Shown: positions 43,871 to 52,215 of the stretch, one piece after another
Layout of the letters: each line of letters begins with the position of its first letter
Position numbering within the stretch: the first letter of the stretch is position 1
Assembly: GCA_046294495.1 (NCBI GenBank)
Contig: JBKBKV010000002.1
Location: 1 to 64,000 of the forward strand
Direction: 5' to 3'
Source of the DNA: HRBIN23 sp046294495
Lineage (GTDB): Bacteria > Chloroflexota > Dehalococcoidia > Lucifugimonadales > HRBIN23
Length of the DNA stretch: 64,000 nucleotides
Made by a program: the position numbers and the translations under genes
The notes under the pieces: generated by a model
The model's database searches: none
Told to the model about the DNA's origin: nothing
The model's input: the letters and a program-made list of their open reading frames with translations, nothing else

Positions 43871-45070
43871 TCAGATAACTCCCTCGGCTTTGAGGTGTTC
43901 CATATCGTCAGCTGCGAGGCCCAGCAGACCGCCGTAAATCTCGCCGTTGTGCTGGCCCAGGGAAGGGGCGGGGCTCCGCACAGCGCCCGGCGTCTCCGAG
44001 AGGCGGGGTGTAACCCCTGGGATACGCACCCTCCCCGCTATGGGGTCATCCACTTGCACAAGGAAGCCCCGCTCCCGGATATGGGGGTCCCGGCAGATAT
44101 CCTCGGCGCTGTAAATAGGCCCTGCCGCTACGCCCGCCTCCTCCAGCACTGCCAGGGCCTCCTGAAGGGTGTGCTGGGCAATCCATTGGGCCATCTGGCC
44201 ATTCAGTTCGGCGATGTGCTGGCGTCGCCCTTGCAGGGTAGCAAAGCGGGGGTCTGTTGCCCACTCTGCTTTGCCGATGGCCCTGGCGAGACGGCGGAAC
44301 TGGTCGTCCGAGGCTACGAAGAGGGTTACCCATTTGCCGTCTTTGGTGGGGAAGTGGTCGCTGGGGGCGCCTGCTGGGTTCACATTCCCCTGGCGCTCCC
44401 GAACAATACCCAAGCGATCGTAGAGGGGGATAGTGTTTTCCGACACGCGAAGGATGCTCTCATACAGGGCTAGGTCAATCATTTGCCCCTGCCCTGTTTT
44501 CTCCCGCCAGCGCAAGGCCACTAGGCAACCGATGGTGGCGAAGCAGGCGGTCAGGTAATCGGCCAGGGCGAAGCCGGGGCGTGTAGGGGGGCGGTCTGGG
44601 AAGCCGGTAACATAGGCCAGCCCTCCGAAGCCCACAGCCACGCGGTCGTAGGCGGCCTTGTGCCTGTAGGGGCCACTCTGCCCGAAGCCAGAGACCCGCA
44701 CCATAATCAGGGATGGGTTTACCCTCCGCAGGTCTTCCCAGCCTAGGCCCCACCGCTCCAGCGTGCCGGGGCGGAAGTTCTCCAGAAGGACATCCGAGAC
44801 CTTCACCAACTCTTTCAGCAGGGCCTGGCCTTTGGGCTTGCGAAGGTCAAGGGTAATGGACTGCTTATTGCGCCCTTCCACGGTCCACCAGAGGGAGGTG
44901 CCGTTGACCATCTCGCCTGCCTGGCGAGCAATGTCCCCTGTGCCGGGCATCTCCACTTTGATTACCTGTGCCCCGAACTCGGCCAGGAATGTGCCTGCCA
45001 CCGGTGCGGCAATGAAAGTGCCGATGTCCACGACGCGCAGGTCTGCCAGGGGCAAGGGGGACAAAGGCAT
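43871..45070 (-). CDS. CaiB/BaiF family (class III) CoA-transferase
   Basis: 399 residues. N-terminal LRVVDIGTFIAAPVAGTFLAE, EMPGTGD and VEGRNKQSITLDLR are family signatures. The catalytic Asp is in FALADYLTACF (about 172). Transfers CoA between carboxylic acids; substrate pair unknown. The ATG at 45070 follows AAAGGAG; the frame is open further upstream, but that part overlaps the divergent gene's control region. Confidence 0.88.
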   Translation of the reverse strand: MPLSPLPLADLRVVDIGTFIAAPVAGTFLAEFGAQVIKVEMPGTGDIARQAGEMVNGTSLWWTVEGRNKQSITLDLRKPKGQALLKELVKVSDVLLENFRPGTLERWGLGWEDLRRVNPSLIMVRVSGFGQSGPYRHKAAYDRVAVGFGGLAYVTGFPDRPPTRPGFALADYLTACFATIGCLVALRWREKTGQGQMIDLALYESILRVSENTIPLYDRLGIVRERQGNVNPAGAPSDHFPTKDGKWVTLFVASDDQFRRLARAIGKAEWATDPRFATLQGRRQHIAELNGQMAQWIAQHTLQEALAVLEEAGVAAGPIYSAEDICRDPHIRERGFLVQVDDPIAGRVRIPGVTPRLSETPGAVRSPAPSLGQHNGEIYGGLLGLAADDMEHLKAEGVI

Positions 45071-45149
45071 AAGGACGCTCCTTTCTCTCTCCTCCTCGCC
45101 CAGTATAATAGAAACGCTTCGGGGGAGGAGCCTACCAACGGAGGCAGAG

Positions 45150-45425
45150 ATGACGCAGGAACGGCCGCAAATTGGGAACCGCATTGTGGCGAAAGTGCTT
45201 AGCGTGCGAGGGCAGTGCTACTGGGGGCATTACCCAGGCCAGGAGATAGAGGTCAGTTGCCATAACACGGGGGGCATGTGTGGTTTCCTCTACCACGATA
45301 TCTTCCCCACCATCTCCATGCTTCAGTTTGGGGGTGCATATCCCTGGGGCGAGCCGGATGTGGTAGAGGTAGAGTGCCCAGACCGCCAGAATGTAGTGAA
45401 GGTGCAGTTGAGGAGGGTAAAGTAA
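45150..45425 (+). CDS. TIGR04076-type small Cys-rich protein
   Basis: 91 residues. Pattern QCYWGHYPGQEIEV, CGFLYHDIFPTISMLQFGG, PW, then ECPDRQNVVKVQLRR matches the TIGR04076 family of unknown function. ATG at 45150 with GGAGGCAGAG. A TATAAT lies at 45104-45109 upstream but without a clear -35. Divergent from the CoA-transferase. Confidence 0.75.
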   Translation: MTQERPQIGNRIVAKVLSVRGQCYWGHYPGQEIEVSCHNTGGMCGFLYHDIFPTISMLQFGGAYPWGEPDVVEVECPDRQNVVKVQLRRVK

Positions 45426-45427
45426 GC

Positions 45428-46222
45428 CTACTTGCCCAGGAGGAAGTCCAGCAGTATCCTATTCACCTCCTCGGCGCGTGTCCATAGAATGCCGTGGCCC
45501 CCTCCCCGGAGGATTTCCAGGCGGGCGTTTGGGATGCTCTGAGCCAGGAGGCGGGACTGCTCCAAGGGGGTTACCAGGTCTTGGTCGCCGCAGAGGACAA
45601 GGGTGGGTGCGGTAATGTGCTGGAGGAGCCCTCGGGTGTCGTGGGCCAGTATGGCCTCTCCCTGACGGAAGAAGGCGTCCAATGCCATAGGGTTGGGATT
45701 GGCGGCGGCGCGGCGGATGGTCTCCTCTATCAGGGCAGTATTCTGGTAGTCCTGTGGGGAGTAGATCCATGGGAAGGTGGCACGGTAATACTCTTCCAGG
45801 GAGAGGCGCCCCCGCAGGAGTCGGCGCATCTCCATTAGGGCGCGGTCGTAGGGGGTCATAAAAGCGAAGGAGGAGATGAGGGCCATCTTCCCCACCCGTT
45901 GGGGGAAGTGGATGGCCAGTTGCTGCGCTATGGCCCCGCCCATACTGTGCCCGGCGATGTGGGCTTGGGGAATGCCCAGGGCGTCCAAGACGCCCAGCAC
46001 ATCTTTAGCCATGTCCAGGGTCGTGTAGGGGGCCGAGGCTTTGCTGGACTGGCCAGCGTCCCTGTTATCTATGGAGATGCAACGGAAGTGCTGGCGGAGG
46101 GCTGGCACCTGGTAAGCCCAGCCCCGGTGGTCCATTTCAAAGCCCTGGAGCAGAACGAGGGGAGGGCCTTCCCCTGCCTCCCGGTAGAAGATGTCTATGG
46201 CGTTAGCGCGAAGGTTGGGCAT
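45428..46222 (-). CDS. Alpha/beta hydrolase
   Basis: 264 residues. Nucleophile Ser93 in AGHSMGGA, acid in LCGDQDLVTP, His in GGGHGIL; oxyanion region LLQGFEMDHRGW near 24-35. Likely an esterase or C-C bond hydrolase; substrate unknown. It begins 8 bases after the rplA stop on the same strand, in the place where rplJ is found in many bacteria, so it may be cotranscribed with ribosomal genes. Confidence 0.85.
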   Translation of the reverse strand: MPNLRANAIDIFYREAGEGPPLVLLQGFEMDHRGWAYQVPALRQHFRCISIDNRDAGQSSKASAPYTTLDMAKDVLGVLDALGIPQAHIAGHSMGGAIAQQLAIHFPQRVGKMALISSFAFMTPYDRALMEMRRLLRGRLSLEEYYRATFPWIYSPQDYQNTALIEETIRRAAANPNPMALDAFFRQGEAILAHDTRGLLQHITAPTLVLCGDQDLVTPLEQSRLLAQSIPNARLEILRGGGHGILWTRAEEVNRILLDFLLGK

Positions 46223-46230
46223 AGGACACC

Positions 46231-46977
46231 CTACTCCACCCGCAGGGCCAGGGTGGCTGGGATGTCTAGTTTGATGCCAGGCCCCATCGTGGAAGCCAGG
46301 GTGATGCTACGGATAAAGACGCCCTTGATCTCTTCGGGCTTGGCGCGCTTGACGGCGTCAATCAGAGCGGCCAGGTTCTCCAGTAGGTGCTGTTCTGGAA
46401 ACGAGGCTTTACCGATAGGGGAGTGGATGAGGCCCAAACGGTCAAGCCTAAACTCTAGGCGGCCCTTCTTGGCTTCGTTGATAACCCTGGGGAGGTCATG
46501 TGGTGGCACTACAGTGCCGGCGCGTGGGTTGGGCATAAGGCCTTTGCGCCCAAGCACGCGCCCCAAGCGCCCGATCCGTCCCATCATATCTGGGGTGGCG
46601 ATGGCCACATCAAACTCTGTCCACCCCTCCTGGTCAATTCGGCGGATGACCTCGTCGTCGCCGATGATGTCGGCGCCGGCCTGGCGTGCTATTGCGGCCG
46701 CCTCGCCCTGAGCGAAGACCAGGACCCTTTTCGACTTGCCCATGCCGTGGGGGAGGACAACCACGCCGCGCACCATCTGCTCCGACCGACGGGGGTCGGC
46801 CGTTGTGCGGATATGCACCTCTATCGTCTCATCAAACTTGGAGGTAGCAGTCTTTTTCGCTAGGGCTACGGCTTCCTCAGGGGTATAGTAGCGGGTGGGG
46901 TCTACCAGGGCAGCGGTCTGGGCGTAGCGCTTGCCGTGGCGTTTTTTCAGTTCTTGCACACTGGTAGGTGTGGTCAT
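46231..46977 (-). CDS. rplA: Large ribosomal subunit protein uL1
   Basis: 248 residues, with TSKFDETIEVHIR near 46-58 and GLMPNPRAGTV near 150-160. In the family L1 binds the 23S L1 stalk and its own operon leader. The ATG at 46977 leaves one base to the rplK stop. An upstream in-frame start lies inside rplK. Confidence 0.97.
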   Translation of the reverse strand: MTTPTSVQELKKRHGKRYAQTAALVDPTRYYTPEEAVALAKKTATSKFDETIEVHIRTTADPRRSEQMVRGVVVLPHGMGKSKRVLVFAQGEAAAIARQAGADIIGDDEVIRRIDQEGWTEFDVAIATPDMMGRIGRLGRVLGRKGLMPNPRAGTVVPPHDLPRVINEAKKGRLEFRLDRLGLIHSPIGKASFPEQHLLENLAALIDAVKRAKPEEIKGVFIRSITLASTMGPGIKLDIPATLALRVE

Positions 46978-46978
46978 A

Positions 46979-47407
46979 TTATCCCTCCACCACTTCAATC
47001 CCCATGCTTCGCGCGGTGCCTTCCACTATACGCATGGCTGCTTCCAGGGTATTGGCGTTCAGGTCGGGGAGTTTGGTCTGGGCGATCTGACGGATCTGCG
47101 ACTTGGTTACCCGGCCGACCTTCTGGGCAGGGGGTGCGCCACTCCCCTTCTCTGCACCAGCCGCTTTCTTGAGGAGTTCGGCTGCAGGGGGCGTTTTGGT
47201 AACGAAGGTGAAGGAGCGGTCCTCAAATATAGTAACCTGGACTGGGATAATGGTGCCCTTCTGGGCCGCCGTGCGGGAGTTGTATTCCTTGATGAACTGC
47301 ATAATGTTGACGCCGTGCTGGCCCAGGGCCGGGCCAACAGGCGGAGCCGGGGTGGCCTCCCCTGCGGGGAGTTGGAGTTTCAGGATGGCTTTGACCTTTT
47401 TGGGCAT
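46979..47407 (-). CDS. rplK: Large ribosomal subunit protein uL11
   Basis: 142 residues, PAGEATPAPPVGPALGQHGVNIMQF near 15-39 and the C-terminal rRNA-binding part with GTARSMGIEV. The ATG is preceded by CGGAGGACGC. A structured leader of about 130 bases separates it from nusG. Confidence 0.97.
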   Translation of the reverse strand: MPKKVKAILKLQLPAGEATPAPPVGPALGQHGVNIMQFIKEYNSRTAAQKGTIIPVQVTIFEDRSFTFVTKTPPAAELLKKAAGAEKGSGAPPAQKVGRVTKSQIRQIAQTKLPDLNANTLEAAMRIVEGTARSMGIEVVEG

Positions 47408-47426
47408 GCGTCCTCCGTGGAAAGAA

Positions 47427-47457
47427 CCTGGCGGCAGAGCCGAGCCTAGCCGCCAGG
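47427..47457 (-). promoter_or_regulatory. Hairpin in the rplK-rplA leader
   Basis: CCTGGCGGC (minus strand 47457-47449) pairs with GCCGCCAGG (47435-47427), 9 bases, 13-base loop. It ends about 20 bases before the rplK ATG. Further short hairpins lie upstream. No T-run follows, so it is not a simple terminator. Position suggests a translational control site such as for L1, unproven. Confidence 0.45.
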
Positions 47458-47538
47458 GATGGCCTTCTGTCTCTGGCGGGGCTGGCTTTGCCTGCCCCTC
47501 CCGCCTTCGGCGTATGCCTGGGCGGTATCTTTTTCGTG

Positions 47539-48153
47539 CTAGGCGATGCGCTCTACCTCCAGCAGGTCCAACTCTACAGGGGTCTCCCGACCGAAGAAGG
47601 AGACCAGCACCCTTACACGCCCCTTATCGGGGTATATCTCGTCTACCGTGCCGATAAAGTCTTTGAACAGGCCTCCCACAATCTTTACCTGCTGTCCCTT
47701 GGTGTAGCCGACTTTTACCAGGGGGTGTCCTGCTTCAATGCGCTTGAAGATGGCCGCTGCCTCTTGGGGCGCTAGAGGGACTGGCTGAGGCTTCTCGGTC
47801 ATAGTATCGGCAGAGATGAAGCCCGTTACTCCCGGGGTGTTGCGCACAGCGGCCCAGGTCTGCTCGTCCATTTTCATGCGCACCAGGATATACCCTGGGA
47901 ACATAGGGCGGGTCCTCTTTACCCGTTGACCCTCGCGGATTTCTACTACCTGCTCCTTGGGCACTATTACCTCAAAGATACGGTCTTTGAGGTCCAGGGT
48001 TTCCACCCGCTGGGTTATGGCTTTAGCAACCCGATCCTCCTGGCCAGAGTAGGCGTGCACGATATACCAATCCCCCTCTCCCAGTTCGGGGGCAGGCTTC
48101 TCCTCTTCTTTGGTAGTGGGCGTCTTAGCCTGGTTGGTGGGTTGTGCCGGCAT
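47539..48153 (-). CDS. nusG: Transcription termination/antitermination factor NusG
   Basis: 204 residues. NGN domain WYIVHAYSGQEDRVAKAI near 29-46, FPGYILVRM near 91-99, and C-terminal KOW motif VKIVGGLFKDFIGTV near 162-176. An N-terminal tail of about 25 charged residues is extra. Position after secE is canonical. ATG 48153 chosen; the longer frame runs into secE. Confidence 0.95.
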   Translation of the reverse strand: MPAQPTNQAKTPTTKEEEKPAPELGEGDWYIVHAYSGQEDRVAKAITQRVETLDLKDRIFEVIVPKEQVVEIREGQRVKRTRPMFPGYILVRMKMDEQTWAAVRNTPGVTGFISADTMTEKPQPVPLAPQEAAAIFKRIEAGHPLVKVGYTKGQQVKIVGGLFKDFIGTVDEIYPDKGRVRVLVSFFGRETPVELDLLEVERIA

Positions 48154-48173
48154 AGGTCTTTTTCCTCTCCCCC

Positions 48174-48413
48174 TTATCCCCCGAGTGCGAAACGGGCCAG
48201 GAATGAGAAAATCAGGTCTATTAGGCCCAGGGCAATGCCCACGGCGGCCGATAGGGCGATGACCAGGGTGGTGAGGCGCACAGTGTCCTGGCGGGAGGGC
48301 CAAGTAACCTTTTTCAGCTCCGCCCAGGTCTCGGCCAGGAAGCGCCACTGGAGGAGGCGCTGGCCTGCTAAGGCAGCGCGAGAGGGAGCGGGTCCCCCGC
48401 TTGAGCGGGCCAT
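48174..48413 (-). CDS. secE: Preprotein translocase subunit SecE
   Basis: 79 residues, single C-terminal membrane helix (LVIALSAAVGIALGLIDLIFSFL) preceded by the SecE motif ETWAELKKVTWPSR. Located between rpmG (one base away) and nusG (20 bases). Confidence 0.93.
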   Translation of the reverse strand: MARSSGGPAPSRAALAGQRLLQWRFLAETWAELKKVTWPSRQDTVRLTTLVIALSAAVGIALGLIDLIFSFLARFALGG

Positions 48414-48414
48414 G

Positions 48415-48579
48415 CTAACGCGTCTCCCGATGGAGTTGGTGTTTGCGGCACCGAGGGCAGAACTTCCTGCGCTCCAAGCGTCCCTGGTCGTTACGACGGT
48501 TCTTTGAGGAGAGGTAGTTGCGCTCGTGGCACTCGGTGCACGCCAGAGTAATGAGCACCCGGTCACCTTTCTTGGCCAT
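48415..48579 (-). CDS. rpmG: Large ribosomal subunit protein bL33
   Basis: 54 residues (MAKKGDRVLITLACTECHER...). Two zinc-binding CxxC pairs are present (CTEC and CPRC), i.e. the C+ form. It lies between tuf and secE, a standard place. Easily missed because of its length. Confidence 0.95.
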   Translation of the reverse strand: MAKKGDRVLITLACTECHERNYLSSKNRRNDQGRLERRKFCPRCRKHQLHRETR

Positions 48580-48587
48580 ATCTCACC

Positions 48588-49796
48588 CTATTCAACGATC
48601 TTGGTGAACACGCCCGCCCCGACGGTGCGCCCGCCCTCCCGAATGGCGAAGCGCAGCCCCTGTTCCAGGGCCACAGGATACATCAGTTTGACGGTCATGC
48701 GTGTGTTGTCGCCGGGCATGACCATCTCTACGCCCTGTGGGAGGACGATCTCTCCGGTTACATCGGTGGTGCGGATATAGAACTGGGGTTTGTAGCCGGT
48801 GAAGAAGGGTGTGTGGCGGCCACCCTCCTCTTTGGAGAGGACATACACCTCGGCCTCCGCCACGGTGTGGGGTTTGATGGAGCCGGGCTTGGCGAGAACT
48901 TGCCCTCGCTCCACCTCCTCTCTTTCTATCCCCCTTAGGAGCACCCCTATTGCATCCCCAGGTTCGGCCTCGTCCAGGGTCTTGTGGAACATCTCTATGC
49001 CAGTGGCGACGGTGCGCTTGGACTCGCTGGAGAAGCCCACGATCTCCACCTCTTCGTTCAGGTGAAGGGTTCCCCGCTCAACTCGGCCAGTTACCACCGT
49101 GCCCCTTCCCTTTATGGCGAACACATCTTCAATTGGCATTAGGAAGGGCAGGTCCCTGGGGCGCTGGGGGACGGGGATATACTCGTCGACTATATCCAGA
49201 AGTTTCAGTATAGGCCCGCACCACTGGCAATCGGGCTTGCTACAGCCGCACTCAAGGGCTTTAAGGGCACTGAGGCGGACTATGGGGGTGGTGTCCCCTG
49301 GGAACTGATATTTGTTGAGCAGGTCTCGCACCTCCAGTTCCACCAGGTCCAGGAGTTCCGGGTCGTCCATAGCGTCTATCTTGTTCAAGGCGACCACTAC
49401 ATAAGGCACATTGACCTGGCGGGCCAAGAGGATGTGCTCCCTGGTCTGGGGCATGGGGCCATCGGGTGCGCTGACCACCAGGATAGCGCCATCAATTTGG
49501 GCGGCGCCGGTGATCATATTCTTCACATAGTCGGCGTGGCCGGGGCAGTCCACATGGGCGTAGTGGCGCTTGGCTGTTTCATACTCCACATGGGTGATGG
49601 AGATGGTGAGGCCCCGTGCCCGTTCTTCGGGGGCGGCATTGATTTGATCGTAGGTTGTCCACTTGGTGGGGTTGCCTGGCTGTTTGGAAAGGACAAGGGT
49701 AATAGCCGAGGTAAGGGTGGTCTTACCGTGGGCCACATGGCCTATAGTGCCCACATTGATGTGGGGCTTGGTGCGCAAGAACTTCGCCTTTGCCAC
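48588..49796 (-). CDS. tuf: Elongation factor Tu, with Asp-to-Ala change in the P-loop
   Basis: 402 residues, delivers aminoacyl-tRNA to the ribosome. G2/G3 (DCPGH with catalytic His), G4 NKID and G5 SALK are intact. The P-loop reads GHVAHGKT with Ala22 where nearly all EF-Tu have Asp (GHVDHGKT). Switch I reads RARGLTISITHVEYET. A Cys-rich insertion CGCSKPDCQWCG near 190-201 is of the type seen in Chloroflexota. Domains II and III look normal. Follows tRNA-Thr(GGT) on the same strand. Confidence 0.97.
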   Translation of the reverse strand: MAKAKFLRTKPHINVGTIGHVAHGKTTLTSAITLVLSKQPGNPTKWTTYDQINAAPEERARGLTISITHVEYETAKRHYAHVDCPGHADYVKNMITGAAQIDGAILVVSAPDGPMPQTREHILLARQVNVPYVVVALNKIDAMDDPELLDLVELEVRDLLNKYQFPGDTTPIVRLSALKALECGCSKPDCQWCGPILKLLDIVDEYIPVPQRPRDLPFLMPIEDVFAIKGRGTVVTGRVERGTLHLNEEVEIVGFSSESKRTVATGIEMFHKTLDEAEPGDAIGVLLRGIEREEVERGQVLAKPGSIKPHTVAEAEVYVLSKEEGGRHTPFFTGYKPQFYIRTTDVTGEIVLPQGVEMVMPGDNTRMTVKLMYPVALEQGLRFAIREGGRTVGAGVFTKIVE

Positions 49797-49863
49797 TGTC
49801 GTTGCCTCCTTATTGTGTCCAGCCTCGGGGGGGCACCCCGCGGCGTTGTTTATCCTCTTGTTG

Positions 49864-49938
49864 TGGAGCCCACAGCCGGGATCGAACCGGCGACCCCGTC
49901 CTTACCAAGAACGTGCTCTACCGCTGAGCTATGTGGGC
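49864..49938 (-). tRNA. tRNA-Thr (GGT)
   Basis: Acceptor GCCCACA/TGTGGGC, anticodon loop TTGGTAA, T-arm GCCGG-TTCGATC-CCGGC. CCA encoded (49864-49866). Directly upstream of tuf, like thrT-tufB in E. coli. Confidence 0.95.
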
Positions 49939-49949
49939 CCTCGCGCAAG

Positions 49950-50033
49950 TGGAGGGGGTAGGATTTGAACCTACGAAGCCCGACGGGCGCCAGATTTACA
50001 GTCTGGTGCGTTTGGCCGCTCCGCCACCCCTCC
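49950..50033 (-). tRNA. tRNA-Tyr (GTA)
   Basis: Acceptor GGAGGGG/CCCCTCC, anticodon loop CTGTAAA, long variable arm typical of class II tRNA. CCA not encoded. Only 11 bases from tRNA-Thr(GGT); no tRNA-Gly lies between as in E. coli. Confidence 0.95.
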
Positions 50034-50106
50034 AACAGGAGTTCAGTATAGCAAATATAAAGGGAAAAGAGCAAGCCCTTCAACTGCGCCAAGGGTATAC
50101 CAGGAA

Positions 50107-50179
50107 AGCCCGAGGGGGGATTCGAACCCACCAACCTTCCGATTACAAGTCGGTTGCGCTGCCGTTGCGCCACTCGGGC
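50107..50179 (-). tRNA. tRNA-Thr (TGT)
   Basis: Acceptor GCCCGAG/CTCGGGC, anticodon loop CTTGTAA. CCA not encoded. The T-stem has a T-C mismatch and the anticodon stem an A-A pair at its base. First gene of the tRNA-tuf transcript. Confidence 0.9.
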
Positions 50180-50231
50180 GTTGCCCCCTGCATCCCCCTC
50201 GGTTCTCTCACCCTGCCCGGTATCTACTGTT

Positions 50232-50260
50232 AGTGTAGGGGGGCCAGGTCTTTCCGTCAA
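50232..50260 (-). promoter_or_regulatory. Promoter of the tRNA-tuf-rpmG-secE-nusG transcript
   Basis: Leftward TTGACG (50260-50255), 17 bases, TACACT (50237-50232). Predicted start about 45 bases before tRNA-Thr(TGT). Confidence 0.62.
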
Positions 50261-50319
50261 GGTGCGCCGTCTTGCCATCCCTCTATTACAGGGTGTTGAG
50301 GGGGCCTAAACCCCTGGGG

Positions 50320-52215
50320 CTATAGGGGGCGCCACTGGCCCTCTACCGTGCCGCCTGGTGGTTGTTGAGGCCCCTGCCCCGAGGGGCCAGGCCCGGGGGG
50401 CGGTGTCCCCGCCTGCTGGTAGACGCGTAGGCCGATCTCCTGCATCGCCGAGGATAGTTCGGCCATACGGCTCCTTATGAGGGCGATATCCTGCCCCTTT
50501 AGGGCATCCCGTAGGGCGTTGACTTTCTCTTGCACCCGCTGGGCAAGGTCGCTGGGGATACGCTGAGCGTGCTCTTTCAGGAGCCTCTCCCCCTGATAGG
50601 CCATCTGGTCGGCCTGGTTGCGCAGGTCTGCCTCCTCTTTCCGTCGGCGGTCCTCTTCGGCGTAGCGCTGAGCCTCCTGCACCATGCGCTCTATCTCCTC
50701 TTTAGAGAGGCCGGAGGAGGGTTGGATCACCATCTTCTGCTGGCGCCCTGTGGCCATATCTTTGGCCGAGACGGTCAAGATGCCGTTGGCATCAATGTCA
50801 AAGGTTACCTCGATCTTGGGGAAGCCACGGGGTGCAGGCAGTATGCCGTCCAGGATGAAACGCCCGATGGACTTGTTATCCCTGGCCATAGGCCGTTCAC
50901 CCTGGAGCACGTGGATTTCCACGCTGGGCTGGTTGTCGTCGGCGGTGGTGAACACCTCGGACTTGGAGGTGGGGATGGTGGTATTACGAGGTATAAGCAC
51001 ATGGAACACCCCGCCCAGGGTCTCCACGCCCAGGGAGAGGGGGGTTACATCCAGGAGGAGGATGTCGCGAACCTCTCCCTTCAGGATGGCCCCTTGCAGG
51101 GCGGCGCCGATGGCCACAGCCTCGTCGGGGTTAACGGAGCGGTTCGGCTCCCTGCCAAAGATGACCTTAGCCTGCGCCTGCACAGCAGGCATGCGGGTCA
51201 TCCCGCCCACCAGGATGACCTCGTCAATCTGCTCTGGGCGGAGTTTGGCGTCGGCCAGGGCCTGCTGGCAGGGCCCCTTCAGGCGCTCCAGCAGAGGGGC
51301 GGTCATCTGCTCCAGTTGGGCGCGGGTAATTGTGCGCACCAGGTGCTTCGGCCCTGTAGGGTCCGCAGAGATGAAGGGGAGGTTGATCTCTGTCTGGGTG
51401 AGGCTAGACAGTTCAATCTTGGCCTTTTCGGCAGCCTCCTTCAGGCGCTGGAGGGCCATGCGGTCTTGGCGCAAGTCTATCCCTGTTTCCCTGCGAAACT
51501 CTTCTACTAGCCAGTCAATAATGCGCTGGTCAAAGTCATCCCCACCCAAGTGGGTGTCGCCGGCCGTGGAGAGCACCTCGAAGACACCATCCCCCAGGCG
51601 AAGGATGGTGATGTCAAAAGTGCCACCACCCAGGTCAAAAACGGCGATGGTGGCCTCCTTCCGCTTGTCCAGGCCATAGGCGAGGGAGGAAGCGGTCGGC
51701 TCGTTGATGATGCGTAGGACATTAAGGCCGGCGATGCGCCCGGCGTCTTTGGTGGCCTGGCGCTGGGCGTCGTTGAAGTAGGCGGGGACGGTGATAACGG
51801 CGTCCGTTATCTTCTCTCCCAGTTTGGCTTCGGCATCGGCCTTGAGTTTCATTAAGACCATCGCCGAGATTTCCGGGGGGGCGTAGGTCTTACCGCCCAT
51901 CTCTACCCATGCATCGCCGTTGGCGGCGCGGACGATCTTGTAGGGCAGGCGTTTGATGTCGTCTTGCACCGAGGGGTCATCGTATTTGCGCCCCATCAGG
52001 CGCTTCACTGAGAAGATGGTGTTCTCGGGGTTGATAATGGCCTGCCGACGGGCAGCCAGCCCCACCATTCGCTCCCCTGTCTTGGGGTTAACTGCCACCA
52101 CAGATGGGGTAAGGCGCTGGCCTTCAGCGTTCTCCAGCACCACAGGCTCTCCGCCCATTACGACGGCCATCACCGAGAAGGTCGTGCCAAGGTCAATGCC
52201 GAGCACTTTAGCCAT
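50320..52215 (-). CDS. dnaK: Chaperone DnaK (Hsp70)
   Basis: 631 residues. ATPase motifs GIDLGTTFSVMAV near 5-17, FDLGGGTFDITI near 190-201, VGGMTRMPAVQ; substrate-binding domain with LLLDVTPLSLGVETLGGVF and a helical lid. Ends in a Gly/Pro-rich tail EGQWRPL. Start overlaps grpE by 8 bases. dnaJ is not adjacent in this window. Confidence 0.97.
   Translation of the reverse strand: MAKVLGIDLGTTFSVMAVVMGGEPVVLENAEGQRLTPSVVAVNPKTGERMVGLAARRQAIINPENTIFSVKRLMGRKYDDPSVQDDIKRLPYKIVRAANGDAWVEMGGKTYAPPEISAMVLMKLKADAEAKLGEKITDAVITVPAYFNDAQRQATKDAGRIAGLNVLRIINEPTASSLAYGLDKRKEATIAVFDLGGGTFDITILRLGDGVFEVLSTAGDTHLGGDDFDQRIIDWLVEEFRRETGIDLRQDRMALQRLKEAAEKAKIELSSLTQTEINLPFISADPTGPKHLVRTITRAQLEQMTAPLLERLKGPCQQALADAKLRPEQIDEVILVGGMTRMPAVQAQAKVIFGREPNRSVNPDEAVAIGAALQGAILKGEVRDILLLDVTPLSLGVETLGGVFHVLIPRNTTIPTSKSEVFTTADDNQPSVEIHVLQGERPMARDNKSIGRFILDGILPAPRGFPKIEVTFDIDANGILTVSAKDMATGRQQKMVIQPSSGLSKEEIERMVQEAQRYAEEDRRRKEEADLRNQADQMAYQGERLLKEHAQRIPSDLAQRVQEKVNALRDALKGQDIALIRSRMAELSSAMQEIGLRVYQQAGTPPPGPGPSGQGPQQPPGGTVEGQWRPL

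Noticed and set aside
45104..45109. TATAAT before the TIGR04076-type gene as a full promoter
   Set aside because: No convincing -35 box; kept only as a remark.
49939..49949. A tRNA-Gly between tRNA-Tyr and tRNA-Thr as in E. coli
   Set aside because: Only 11 bases separate the two tRNAs.
50281..50319. AGGGG/CCCCT hairpin after dnaK as a terminator
   Set aside because: Short stem and no T-run.
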